DNA of 37,859 nt from a virus: the IMG/VR virus record IMGVR_UViG_3300026484_000284, positions 64,001 to 101,859 of that record; one strand, 5' to 3'. The notes under the pieces were generated by a model, which was not told where the DNA came from, did no database searches, and saw nothing but the letters and a program-made list of their open reading frames with translations. How positions within the stretch are numbered: position 1 is the first letter of the stretch; every line of letters starts with the position of its first letter. The position numbers and the translations under genes are program-made. Below are positions 7,752-15,440 of the stretch, one piece after another.

Positions 7752-7859
7752 TTTTATAATCTATTTTATAATTATACTTTTTTTGAAAAGAAAAATTAAC
7801 TAAAAATAAATTTTTTATAATCTTTTTTATAATTATACTTTTTTTGAAAAGAAAATAAT
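7752..7859. repeat. Tandem duplication of a ~47-base promoter segment
   Basis: Segments 7752-7798 and 7813-7859 are nearly identical (two or three differences) with a period of 61 bases. Each carries the TATAATTATA core and the TTTTTTTGAAAAGAAAA stretch. Only the first copy keeps the GTTAAT -35 box. Confidence 0.8.
7771..7799 (-). promoter_or_regulatory. Promoter of the GTTAAT class
   Basis: TATAAT (7771-7776), a 17-base spacer and TTAATT (7794-7799), preceded by G, stand before the GroES-like gene on the minus strand. Confidence 0.6.
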
Positions 7860-7861
7860 TT

Positions 7862-8845
7862 TTAAAAAATATATTCTATTTCATAAACACTATTATCTTC
7901 TCCCAGTAAAGGCAACTCAAAATTTTTACCCATAACTTTCCACAAGTGAAATAAATTTTTATCTTCTCTTGTCTCATTTCTTTTTTTCAATTCATTCAAC
8001 CCTATAAGTGACACATAAATTTTAGTATTAAAATTTTTATTGAACCATTTTTTTCTACTCTTGATTGAAAGATTTGTTAGGTCTATAACAAAATCTTTTC
8101 TTGCTCTCAACAATTCACTATTCTTTTTTTGTAGTAATTTATCTATTTCTTTTTGGTCTTCACTCGTTAAATTTTTCCAGATTTCATTATAGTTGTCTGT
8201 GTTATATTTTTCTTTACCATATTCAACTAAAATACTGTCTCTACTTAACACTTCAAGTTCATTTAAGTTTTCATTTATGTAAGTAGATTTTCCACAACCA
8301 GGTAACCCAACCATTAAATGGATAGTAGGTTTATTACTATCTTTTTTAGGTAAATCAATTTCTTCTAATTCAACTTTTACATCCCTTCCTTCTTGGTATT
8401 CAAAACATATATTTCCAGCAATATCATACTTTCTGAACTCATATAAATTTTTTAATAGTTTAATGTTATGTTTAAAGTATTGTTTAATTTGTCTTTCACT
8501 TTTTTGCCATAAAACTCCGTGATAGTTTATAGTGTAAAGCATATCTATATCTTCAGGACTCAAATGACCTTTATCTCCCATTAAGTAGTCAATAGCAATT
8601 AAAGTCGATAAATGCTCGTGTCCTGAATATAATGTTCTTCCTTTATCATTTATGAATTTTGCCGCAGGTTTTCCTAAGTCGTGTAATAATCCAACTTTTT
8701 TCATAAAGTCTGTTTTTGCTAAAGCAAATACCAAACAAGTATGTGTCCAAGTGTCATCTTCAAAATGATATGTTTCACTTGGAACGATTGTTTCTTTTAA
8801 TACATTCATATAATCATTTTTTATTTTTATAAATAAATCTTTCAT
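7862..8845 (-). CDS. HD-Pnk: end-healing phosphoesterase / 5'-OH polynucleotide kinase, 327 aa
   Basis: The N-terminal half is an HD phosphohydrolase: His35 (WTHTCLVF), HD at 55-56 (LLHDLGKP), His76/78 (GHEHLS), His109 and Asp141. The C-terminal half is a P-loop kinase with GLPGCGKST at 180-188, an SRDS motif at 201-204, a DLTN strand at 255-258 and an Arg-rich lid near 289-293. This domain order matches the bacterial HD-Pnk family (characterised from Runella), which removes 2',3'-cyclic phosphates and phosphorylates 5'-OH ends. It would prepare broken RNA or DNA ends for sealing, the job done by Pnkp in T4, but with an HD domain in place of the HAD phosphatase and in the opposite domain order. 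No RNA ligase lies in the window. Confidence 0.85.
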   Translation of the reverse strand: MKDLFIKIKNDYMNVLKETIVPSETYHFEDDTWTHTCLVFALAKTDFMKKVGLLHDLGKPAAKFINDKGRTLYSGHEHLSTLIAIDYLMGDKGHLSPEDIDMLYTINYHGVLWQKSERQIKQYFKHNIKLLKNLYEFRKYDIAGNICFEYQEGRDVKVELEEIDLPKKDSNKPTIHLMVGLPGCGKSTYINENLNELEVLSRDSILVEYGKEKYNTDNYNEIWKNLTSEDQKEIDKLLQKKNSELLRARKDFVIDLTNLSIKSRKKWFNKNFNTKIYVSLIGLNELKKRNETREDKNLFHLWKVMGKNFELPLLGEDNSVYEIEYIF

Positions 8846-8871
8846 GTGCTATCCTTTTGTTTTATATTATA

Positions 8872-8900
8872 ATTATAACAAAAAAGATGAAAAAAGTCAA
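8872..8900 (-). promoter_or_regulatory. Sigma70-type promoter (TTGACT class)
   Basis: TTGACT (8895-8900), a 17-base spacer and TATAAT (8872-8877) on the minus strand precede the HD-Pnk gene. The leader ends in AAAAGGATAGCAC before the ATG. Confidence 0.8.
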
Positions 8901-8917
8901 TAGTTTTTAAAACTTTT

Positions 8918-10060
8918 TTATACTTTTTTCAAAATAAAACAAGATTCATACCTTTCAAAAGATTGATTAGAAACTCTTCTCAATTCAATAGTTTTGTAAA
9001 AAATTTTAATTTCCCTAATGAATTCAAATTTCTCTTTTGCTATTTCAAGTAAATCTTGTCCTATTTCTTTTCCATCAATTTGTTTCGATATTACGAAAGA
9101 ATATATTCCACCTTTGTTTAGTGAATTGAATGAATTTTCAACTGTTTTTCTCCAATACTTATCTAACCATTCTTCATAAGTAGGATAAAGATTTATACTT
9201 TGTAAATTCCCATCATATGATTCCAAGTCAAAATAAGGTGGGCAAAAGAAAACAATATCATAATCGTTATCTATAACCTTATCCATTTTTTCAGATGGTA
9301 TGCAAAAAGTTTTAAGTTCTGGCAACTCATCAAACACATTCTCAAGTTTATGTAGTTCAATACAATTTTTTAAAACATTTTCTTGGACATCTATTATGTG
9401 GTATTTATTGGTCTTACCCCTTAAAGGTGATTTATCAATTGCTATCACAGGAGAACACCAACTTGCTGTGGGAATTAAAACATTGACCTTTTCCTTATTA
9501 ACCATTTTATACACTTCATCTAAAAGAGTGTAATAAGTATTAGGTGAAAAAATTGATGGGAGCATTATAACAGTTTTTAAAGTTACAGCAAAAGATCTAT
9601 AAATCCCTTTAATGCTGTTTGAAAAAACAGAAGGCATTGTAATTGACCTCATATTTTTACCCGTTTCAAGTGCTGCTTTGTATTTATCAAAAATTGTAGG
9701 ATTGTTTTTTGATGAACTTTTTAAAATATCTTCAAGATTTATATTCCTTAAAGTGCTGGGTGAATTAGGTTTAATAATTACAATATCGTCTTTAATTTCA
9801 AGTTTTTCAATGGGTTTAAATTCTTTATAACTAAAATAAGTGTTATAAAATACTCTTAAAGTTTCATTATCATTTAGGAAATTATAAAACCATTCATAAA
9901 AGGCATCTAAATCATTTTTAAAACACACTTTTCTAATATCATCCTCTTTTAACCTTTCCCATAGTTTTGCTAAATTTGGTGTCTTTTTAAATTCATCAAG
10001 TGGTAAAGGAGTGATGTCTTTTCTCAAGACACCACAAAAATCCTCAAATGAGTGTTTCAT
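8918..10060 (-). CDS. DNA methyltransferase-like protein, 380 aa
   Basis: The C-terminal half has the layout of a class I SAM-dependent methyltransferase. DIVFFCPPYFDLESY is a (D/N/S)PPY-type catalytic motif IV with Cys in the first place, and the surrounding strands (VLIPTASW, KYHIIDVQ, GGIYSFVIS) fit a Rossmann core. The usual glycine-rich SAM motif I is poorly conserved, so activity or substrate may differ. The motif and the replication context suggest an amino-DNA (adenine N6 or cytosine N4) methylase, but the target is unknown. No restriction partner is nearby, as expected for a phage self-protection methylase. Confidence 0.7.
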   Translation of the reverse strand: MKHSFEDFCGVLRKDITPLPLDEFKKTPNLAKLWERLKEDDIRKVCFKNDLDAFYEWFYNFLNDNETLRVFYNTYFSYKEFKPIEKLEIKDDIVIIKPNSPSTLRNINLEDILKSSSKNNPTIFDKYKAALETGKNMRSITMPSVFSNSIKGIYRSFAVTLKTVIMLPSIFSPNTYYTLLDEVYKMVNKEKVNVLIPTASWCSPVIAIDKSPLRGKTNKYHIIDVQENVLKNCIELHKLENVFDELPELKTFCIPSEKMDKVIDNDYDIVFFCPPYFDLESYDGNLQSINLYPTYEEWLDKYWRKTVENSFNSLNKGGIYSFVISKQIDGKEIGQDLLEIAKEKFEFIREIKIFYKTIELRRVSNQSFERYESCFILKKV

Positions 10061-10070
10061 TTTTTAACCT

Positions 10071-10364
10071 TTATTTTTTACAATTTGCTTTATGATATAT
10101 TTCTATTTGCTGTGGATAATGTTTTTGTAATTCATACATCATAAAATCTTTTTGAGGTATTAAAATAACAAATAAAACACCCACTATTAAAATAACAAAT
10201 AACGATTTTCTTCGTTCGAATGCTTTTTTGATGTTACCACCCTCATAAACAATAAAATCGTATGATTCAAAAAACATAAAACCACCGAACAGAACAACAG
10301 CAAAAAAGACAAGCATAACCGAAACATTTAAAGCACCTATTAACCATAATGATAATTCAAACAT
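10071..10364 (-). CDS. Small inner-membrane protein, 97 aa
   Basis: Two hydrophobic segments are evident, roughly residues 4-32 and 52-71, separated by a loop with KKAFERRKS just before the second segment. The C-terminus is polar and His/Lys rich (HYPQQIEIYHKANCKK). No family is recognised. Membrane proteins of this size in T4-like phages include lysis-timing and superinfection-exclusion factors, but nothing here points to either. It starts directly after the stop of the next upstream gene. Confidence 0.75.
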   Translation of the reverse strand: MFELSLWLIGALNVSVMLVFFAVVLFGGFMFFESYDFIVYEGGNIKKAFERRKSLFVILIVGVLFVILIPQKDFMMYELQKHYPQQIEIYHKANCKK

Positions 10365-10685
10365 TTATTCTCCTTTTAAATTTTCAATTATAACATTATA
10401 TCTTTGTAAATTGACACTTTTACCTATCTTTGCTGTCATTCTCAAACACTTAACAAAAATAATCATATATTTAGTATCTATTTTGCCATTTATTTTTAAG
10501 TCATTATCAAAAACTTTTATAATTCTGTTTTTAAAAGTTTTTAAAGTTGCTCCTTCAAAATAAACAGGGTAAGATTTATAAAACATTTCTAAAACATTAT
10601 CAAAACTTCCTAATGTTTCTGAAAGCATTTCTTTGACAACGAGCAGAAAGTCTATTTGGTCTTCGGTCAAGTTGTGTTTTTTCAT
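10365..10685 (-). CDS. Hypothetical protein, 106 aa
   Basis: Not recognised. It is a small, helical, basic protein (MKKHNLTEDQIDFLLVV start) that could contain a helix-turn-helix around residues 45-75 (TLKTFKNRIIKVFDNDLK). It overlaps the YqeY-like gene by ATGA and abuts the membrane-protein gene, so all three are co-transcribed. Confidence 0.7.
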   Translation of the reverse strand: MKKHNLTEDQIDFLLVVKEMLSETLGSFDNVLEMFYKSYPVYFEGATLKTFKNRIIKVFDNDLKINGKIDTKYMIIFVKCLRMTAKIGKSVNLQRYNVIIENLKGE

Positions 10686-11095
10686 TTTTGTTCCTTTAAA
10701 CTTACAAAAATTTCTTTAAGCATTGCACTCGCTTTTTTCATATCAATGTCTTGTCTGACTTTTAACTCTTTCATACACTCGCCGAAGTTTTTGCCACTTG
10801 AAACCAAATCGTGTAAAACAGTTGTCAATTCATCACTTGATAATTGTTTAGGTAAAACTTTTTCTGCTAATTTTTTTAGAAAATTCAACTCTTTTTCAAC
10901 ATCCACCCCATTTTTGATTGAGTCTTCAACTTGCTTAATAGATTTTTTTAATCCATCAATGATAAACAAGTCTGGATTTGGGTCAGTTGGGTTTTTGTCT
11001 TTTGCTAATTTCTCTATCGTGTCAATTAACATCATAATGAAATTTTTATTTTCTTTATCTTTCATTCTCATAATTTTCAATTCTTTAAAATTCAT
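10682..11095 (-). CDS. YqeY/GatB-tail-like protein, 137 aa
   Basis: The region from about residue 68 to the end (ELNFLKKLAEKVLPKQL, then SSDELTTVLHDLV, then KNFGECMKELK, then DMKKASAMLKEI) follows the YqeY pattern, a helical domain shared with the GatB tail that binds tRNA in amidotransferases. YqeY function alone is unclear. The first 60 residues are a helical extension. The ribosome binding site AAGGAGAAGG precedes the ATG. Assignment is from pattern only. Confidence 0.65.
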   Translation of the reverse strand: MNFKELKIMRMKDKENKNFIMMLIDTIEKLAKDKNPTDPNPDLFIIDGLKKSIKQVEDSIKNGVDVEKELNFLKKLAEKVLPKQLSSDELTTVLHDLVSSGKNFGECMKELKVRQDIDMKKASAMLKEIFVSLKEQK

Positions 11096-11112
11096 TTCCT
11101 TCTCCTTTTAAT

Positions 11113-11361
11113 TTAATATGGGTGAATTTCATTTAAAACATCTTGAAATTTTTTAACCATTGTATTGACTTTTGATTTCACTTGATATTCATCTTCAAAT
11201 TCCTGAGCATCGAATAAATAACGATTATACCCATCTACTTCAAAATGACTGTCTTTTAAATTATTCAATAATTTTTCCATTGCTTTTTTCAATAAAAATA
11301 TCTCTTGATGATTTGCTTTTATTTTAAAAGTATTCATCTCATCTTTAACTTTTATTTTCAT
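11113..11361 (-). CDS. Hypothetical protein, 82 aa
   Basis: Not recognised. It is a helical protein with a short beta start (MKIKVKDEMNTFKIKA), acidic middle and basic helices. The ATG is preceded by AAAGGAGGTCTA, one of the strongest ribosome binding sites in the window. It follows the inverted repeat at 11382-11421 and likely starts the operon 11361-8918. Confidence 0.7.
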   Translation of the reverse strand: MKIKVKDEMNTFKIKANHQEIFLLKKAMEKLLNNLKDSHFEVDGYNRYLFDAQEFEDEYQVKSKVNTMVKKFQDVLNEIHPY

Positions 11362-11381
11362 TAGACCTCCTTTGTCAATTT

Positions 11382-11421
11382 CACTTTACGATTTACGATT
11401 TTTGAACCGATTTGTAAAGTG
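11382..11421. repeat. Inverted repeat CACTTTAC...GTAAAGTG
   Basis: An 8-base perfect inverted repeat at 11382-11389 and 11414-11421 flanks a 24-base loop. Further GTAAA/TTTAC copies lie within and beside it. There is no T-run typical of a terminator. It sits between the ligase stop and the 82-residue gene, so it may be an operator or RNA structure. Confidence 0.5.
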
Positions 11422-11436
11422 GATTTTACAATAATT

Positions 11437-12789
11437 TCAATTTAATTCTTTAGCACTTTCTTCAATTTCAAAACATTCATTCAATGTATTTGATGTATCC
11501 TTATCTTCTCTAACTTCTATAAATCTTGGATGTAAAACACTATAAGTTCCATTTGAATTTTCACTTATCCCAGAACATTTAATAGTTACCACTTTACCAA
11601 CTAAACTATCTTTATTCTCCGTTAAGTAATTCATCATTGCTTCAGGAATACCACCAGCAGTAGTTTTTAATTTTCCATCTGCTGTTTCACATACAATTCT
11701 ATTAACAAAATTTTCATATTTTGTTCCGGAATTTCCATTTAATAAATCGGTTATGATGAGGTCTAATTCAATTTCTAATTTGAACTTCATTTGACTATTA
11801 GGTTTTCCGTCTTCCCAAACACTATCAGTATCTTTCAAAATGATACCTTCTTCTCCATTGTCTTTTGCTTCTAAATAACTATTCATAATTTCTTCATAAG
11901 TTGAAACCTCTTTATATTCAACTAAACCAATTTTAGAATTGATTTTATGGAATTCAATTAAATCTTTTCTTCTTTCATATAAAGGTTTTTCATATCTACC
12001 TTCTTGCCATTTATCAAGTGGTATAATATCCCAAGCAACCATATGAATTTTATTAAGTGCTTCGTTAGGAGTAATATCATAATTTTTTATAAAATTTTCA
12101 ACATCTTTTTGTCTTGAACCTTTTTCTATAAGTTGTTTTAATGAATTCACTAACCCATTAGCAATATATCTATGAAAACCTTCAACCAATATCTCACCTG
12201 TAACTACAAGATTTTTTGATTCAATTCCTTCAAATGCTTTTTCTAAAAATAATTTTTTACCACTTCTCGCAAGTGTTTCAACTCTTCCGTTCTCATCAAA
12301 AATCAAATTACAAAATAATCCATCATATTTTATTTCTGAATATAATTTTTTACCAATCATTTTTTGTAGTTTTTTCTTATTGAAACTTATCGCACCCATA
12401 TAATTGATAGTAGGTATTAAATTTTTATAAACTTTATTTATAAGTTTAGTGTTTATACCAACCTTCATATCTTTTGCTAAAATTTTGTCAAGCACTATCG
12501 CATCTCTCTCATTTAATTTACTTCTTAAAATAGTTACCATATCAATTGCTGCATTACCTGTAACTTCTCTATTTCTTAACTTGTCTAAATAGTCGAATAC
12601 TGCTTCAAGTTGGAACTCTCCTGAAAAACTTTTACCCTTTGGGTACTTTTTAATGTTAAAGGTATAAAATGGATTGTAAGTGTAAAATAACACTTTTCTA
12701 AATAATTCATTATCATTTTCTTTTAACATAACTTGCTTTTGATTAGTTGAATTTTCACCTTTTAATTTTTCTAAAATTGATAATATCAT
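11437..12789 (-). CDS. 30: ATP-dependent DNA ligase, T4 gp30-like, 450 aa
   Basis: The active-site motif EIKYDGLF places the AMP-accepting lysine at 154. Downstream are ARSGK (motif III region), EGIILKD (about residues 324-330, motif IV) and QMKFKLEIELDL (motif V). The length is close to T4 ligase. The enzyme seals nicks with ATP during replication and repair. The helical N-terminal 140 residues correspond to the DNA-binding domain. Its ATG overlaps the stop of a 45-codon gene. Confidence 0.92.
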   Translation of the reverse strand: MILSILEKLKGENSTNQKQVMLKENDNELFRKVLFYTYNPFYTFNIKKYPKGKSFSGEFQLEAVFDYLDKLRNREVTGNAAIDMVTILRSKLNERDAIVLDKILAKDMKVGINTKLINKVYKNLIPTINYMGAISFNKKKLQKMIGKKLYSEIKYDGLFCNLIFDENGRVETLARSGKKLFLEKAFEGIESKNLVVTGEILVEGFHRYIANGLVNSLKQLIEKGSRQKDVENFIKNYDITPNEALNKIHMVAWDIIPLDKWQEGRYEKPLYERRKDLIEFHKINSKIGLVEYKEVSTYEEIMNSYLEAKDNGEEGIILKDTDSVWEDGKPNSQMKFKLEIELDLIITDLLNGNSGTKYENFVNRIVCETADGKLKTTAGGIPEAMMNYLTENKDSLVGKVVTIKCSGISENSNGTYSVLHPRFIEVREDKDTSNTLNECFEIEESAKELN

Positions 12790-12923
12790 TTTAACTCCTC
12801 TAAAATTTTTTTAAGTCTTATAACTTCACTATGTATATATACTTGCTCATTAAAATTTAATGATGTGTTTAAATCCACCTTTAACTTTTTTATCATTAAT
12901 TCAATTCTTTGTCTTTCTGTCAT
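12786..12923 (-). CDS. Small hypothetical protein upstream of ligase, 45 aa
   Basis: An ATG at 12921-12923 with AAAAGGAATTCGC before it opens a 45-codon frame that ends in TGA overlapping the ligase ATG (ATGA). The peptide begins MTERQRIELMIKKL and looks like two amphipathic helices. It is the first gene after the promoter at 12954-12982. The overlap and leader make a real gene likely. Confidence 0.75.
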   Translation of the reverse strand: MTERQRIELMIKKLKVDLNTSLNFNEQVYIHSEVIRLKKILEELK

Positions 12924-12953
12924 GCGAATTCCTTTTCGTTTATTTACATTATA

Positions 12954-12982
12954 ATTATAACAAAATAAAAATAAAAAGTCAA
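12954..12982 (-). promoter_or_regulatory. Sigma70-type promoter (TTGACT class)
   Basis: TTGACT (12977-12982), a 17-base spacer and TATAAT (12954-12959) on the minus strand start the small gene plus ligase transcript. Confidence 0.78.
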
Positions 12983-13000
12983 GTAAATTTTAAAATAAAA

Positions 13001-13300
13001 TTACAAACTTTTACTCATTTGTTTATCAAAAGCACAAATAAGTTTATCATTTATTTCATTTAATTCTTCAAGTGTCAATTCTTTATCGAATAATTCTTTC
13101 ATTAAAATTATAACATCGGCATTATCTGAACCAAATAATATCATTTTACAAACTTTTACATTCATAATAGTTTCCATTTCATACTCATCTGCTTCAAGAA
13201 ATTCAATTTTTTCTTTAAGTCCAAAATTCATAATCGAAACTATTTCTGCTAAATCTTTAACTTTTATATTTATTATTTCATTTGTTAAATTTATTTTCAA
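13001..13300 (-). CDS. Hypothetical protein with TTG start, 99 aa
   Basis: The start is TTG at 13298-13300 (next ATG is well inside), supported by AAAAAAGGAATACAC, which is the same leader pattern that precedes ATG in sister units. The protein is acidic and helical, with a beta start (KINLTNEIINIKVKDL). It is not recognised. It is a single-gene unit between two promoters. Confidence 0.72.
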   Translation of the reverse strand: MKINLTNEIINIKVKDLAEIVSIMNFGLKEKIEFLEADEYEMETIMNVKVCKMILFGSDNADVIILMKELFDKELTLEELNEINDKLICAFDKQMSKSL

Positions 13301-13329
13301 GTGTATTCCTTTTTTGAATTTATAATATA

Positions 13330-13358
13330 ATTATAACAAAAAAGAAAGAAGAAGTCAA
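13330..13358 (-). promoter_or_regulatory. Sigma70-type promoter (TTGACT class)
   Basis: TTGACT (13353-13358), a 17-base spacer and TATAAT (13330-13335) on the minus strand precede the TTG-start gene. Confidence 0.78.
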
Positions 13359-13374
13359 GTAAAAATTATAAAAA

Positions 13375-13575
13375 TTAAAAATTTACTTGAATAAATTTAT
13401 ACCCATTTAATAAATTATCTCTTTTATTGACACTATAAATTTTATATTCTTCATCGTCAATTATTTCAAAGTCATAACCCTTTTGATATAACTCCTTAGC
13501 AGTTTCAAGTGCATCTTCAAAAACTTCAAATTCTTCTTTGAATTGTGCTATATCATTCTTGTATTTTAAAACCAA
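13375..13575 (-). CDS. Hypothetical protein, 66 aa
   Basis: Not recognised. It is a small alpha/beta protein: a charged helix (QFKEEFEVFEDALETAKEL) followed by short strands (DFEIIDDEEYKIY) and a Tyr-Lys-Phe tail. It starts one base after the stop of the P-loop gene, so it belongs to that operon. Its end lies just beyond the next promoter. Confidence 0.65.
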   Translation of the reverse strand: MVLKYKNDIAQFKEEFEVFEDALETAKELYQKGYDFEIIDDEEYKIYSVNKRDNLLNGYKFIQVNF

Positions 13576-13576
13576 T

Positions 13577-14101
13577 TTATTCTCCTATAAAATTTTCCAG
13601 AAGTTCTATCACTTCATTTTCGTTATCACAAACATAATAATCACTTAATCTTCCTAGAATGTCATTTCTTATAATAGTGTCCAATTTTATTGCCTCTTCT
13701 TCACATTGTAGTCTCCCAAGTGGATTGAATTGACAACTTCTTCTTATTAAAATATCAATCGTCATAAATTTATCGTGTTTGTGAAATAAGTACTCTTTCA
13801 AAAATAAATCATCTGTATAAACACAACCAAGTAAAAATGGACTATCTGTGATTATAACATATTCATCTTCTTTTAAACCCTTATCTTTATAATACTTATC
13901 AACTCTCCATATCCTATGATATTGACTTGCAGAAATAAAGAATTGGTCTTGTAATTTTTTGTGTGATTCTTCATAAACTAAATCTTTGGCATATTCTGTA
14001 ACCAATTCAATTTGCTTATTTAGTTTTTTAAAATGGTTAAACACTCCTGCGGCAATGGTCGATTTTCTACAACCAGGACCCCCATACAAATTTACAATCA
14101 T
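13577..14101 (-). CDS. P-loop NTPase, nucleotide-kinase-like (AAA_28 type), 174 aa
   Basis: The N-terminus has MIVNLYGGPGCRKST as the Walker A loop (residues 7-15), followed by VTEYAKDLVYEE near 40-50 and VIITDSPFLL near 83-92, the order seen in AAA_28/NadR-like kinases of phages. Normal loops have Gly-Lys-Ser/Thr; here the residue before Lys is Arg, confirmed by the codon AGA, which may weaken ATP binding. It could phosphorylate a nucleotide or nucleoside, but the substrate is not deducible. It follows the 136-residue gene by nine bases. Confidence 0.75.
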   Translation of the reverse strand: MIVNLYGGPGCRKSTIAAGVFNHFKKLNKQIELVTEYAKDLVYEESHKKLQDQFFISASQYHRIWRVDKYYKDKGLKEDEYVIITDSPFLLGCVYTDDLFLKEYLFHKHDKFMTIDILIRRSCQFNPLGRLQCEEEAIKLDTIIRNDILGRLSDYYVCDNENEVIELLENFIGE

Positions 14102-14110
14102 TTTTATTCC

Positions 14111-14521
14111 TTAACTTTTTACTTCAACTAAACAATTTTTTCCATATTTATTTATTGCTTCTTTAACAGATTTAACATTTATTTCATTCTTAAGATTTTT
14201 AAACCTTACAGGTTTTTCAAGTGATTCCAACTCTAACCTTGTCGCTTTTTTAAGATTAAGTGGTAACTCAATTTCGATATAAAACGAACCTTTAACTCTT
14301 AAAGTAAAATTCAATTCCGTTAAGTAGTTAGGTAAAACTTTTTCAACTTGTAAGTTCGGATAAATGTGTTTTAATGAAGCAGCATAATTTTTTTTAACTT
14401 TTTTTAGTGCTGCTTCCATCCTCTCCTGGAAATTTGGAATGGTATTATCTAACATTCCCAAAAACTCATCTGATTTTATTTCTTTTGAATTATCTAATTC
14501 ATAAGTCAATTTTAATATCAT
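14111..14521 (-). CDS. Hypothetical protein, 136 aa
   Basis: Not recognised. It has a mixed alpha/beta pattern: a beta start (MILKLTYEL), amphipathic helices, two strong strands (LNFTLRVKGSFYIEIELPL) and a short helical end. It is probably soluble and basic. Its ATG overlaps the TAA of the small upstream gene (TAATG), so the two are translationally coupled. Confidence 0.72.
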   Translation of the reverse strand: MILKLTYELDNSKEIKSDEFLGMLDNTIPNFQERMEAALKKVKKNYAASLKHIYPNLQVEKVLPNYLTELNFTLRVKGSFYIEIELPLNLKKATRLELESLEKPVRFKNLKNEINVKSVKEAINKYGKNCLVEVKS

Positions 14522-14676
14522 TACTCTTCCTTTTTCTCAAAACGGGGTTGAAACGAAGTTAAAAAGTTTTCGATATTCTTAACCCCTTCTTTAACATCTT
14601 TTAACTCGCAAGCAACTTTTTTGGCAATTTCTTCAACCAATGACTTTAATAGTTCCTCGTTATTTTCGTATTTCAT
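14521..14676 (-). CDS. Small coiled-coil-like protein, 51 aa
   Basis: This 52-codon frame starts at ATG 14674-14676 and ends in TAA at 14521-14523. It overlaps both neighbours by one base in TAATG arrangements, a strong sign of a real gene. The peptide (start MKYENNEELLKSLVEEI) is one long charged helix. It is not recognised. Confidence 0.72.
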   Translation of the reverse strand: MKYENNEELLKSLVEEIAKKVACELKDVKEGVKNIENFLTSFQPRFEKKEE

Positions 14677-14873
14677 TAACTATCCACATTCTTCGTGAAT
14701 TCTGAATCAATGTTATTGAAAGCAGTATCTCTTTTATCTGTATTTTCATATTCCTCTATTGAAGATTGCCCATTTGAGAAAGTGAATTTTATTTTATTAT
14801 CATCTGATTTCTCATATCTTGATATTAAAGTCATTGGATAAAGTTTATCATTTGTTCTAGCATAAATTATCAT
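14676..14873 (-). CDS. Hypothetical protein, 65 aa
   Basis: Not recognised. It looks like a small beta domain: MIIYARTNDKLYPMTLIS, then IKFTFSNGQSSIEEY, with a charged helical tail. Its stop overlaps the next ATG as TAATG. AAAGGAACGATA precedes its start. It may share transcription with the phosphoesterase gene, whose stop is 36 bases upstream. Confidence 0.68.
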   Translation of the reverse strand: MIIYARTNDKLYPMTLISRYEKSDDNKIKFTFSNGQSSIEEYENTDKRDTAFNNIDSEFTKNVDS

Positions 14874-14909
14874 TATCGTTCCTTTTGTTTTTATTTAATT
14901 AAGATTTAA

Positions 14910-15440
14910 TTAAAATTTTTGAGGTGTATAGTCGTGTAACTCAACACTAAAATTTTTATGATTTGGCAAATTGACTACCCTATTATGTGTATGTCCGTGA
15001 AGAACTAAATCATAATCATTTTCTTTAAGTCTTGATATATATTCATTCAATTCTTTACTATTTTGTTTCTTTATTTCAAGTGGATAGTGAGTAAATAAAA
15101 TTTTTTTATTATTGATTGTTAAAATCATATTATCTAAAACTTTTTCAAAACCAATATCTAAATAGAATTGATTTGACTCTTTATCGTGATTACCCTTAAT
15201 AAGGACTTTCTTACCATTCAATCTATCCATAATTGACTTATAAGAATCTTTTTTTGTTTTGTATGACTTATCCCAACCAATAGCAAAATCACCTAAATGC
15301 ACTATAAGGTCGTCTTCTTTTACAACCTCATTCCACTTTTTTATAATGTACTCATTCATTTCGTATGTGTTATTAAAGGGCCTATCACAATAATTGATGA
15401 TATTATCGTGATAGAAGTGTGTATCTGAAATTAAAAGCAT
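14910..15440 (-). CDS. Calcineurin-like metallophosphoesterase, 176 aa
   Basis: All five metal-binding motifs are present in order: SDTHFYH (residues 5-11), HLGDFAIG (about 48-55), KGNHD (about 80-84), FTHYPL (about 114-119) and LHGHTHNR (about 145-152). This small single-domain type is widespread in phages and bacteria. It hydrolyses phosphoesters with two metal ions; substrates range from cyclic nucleotides to dinucleotides and are not deducible here. It is separate from the larger gp47 nuclease, which has similar motifs. It overlaps the upstream small gene by one base. Confidence 0.88.
   Translation of the reverse strand: MLLISDTHFYHDNIINYCDRPFNNTYEMNEYIIKKWNEVVKEDDLIVHLGDFAIGWDKSYKTKKDSYKSIMDRLNGKKVLIKGNHDKESNQFYLDIGFEKVLDNMILTINNKKILFTHYPLEIKKQNSKELNEYISRLKENDYDLVLHGHTHNRVVNLPNHKNFSVELHDYTPQKF

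Noticed and set aside
10656-11111. Plus-strand 151-codon frame opposite the YqeY-like gene
   Set aside because: Composition is Ser/Phe rich as expected for an antisense shadow; the minus-strand gene has a strong ribosome site and overlapping neighbours.
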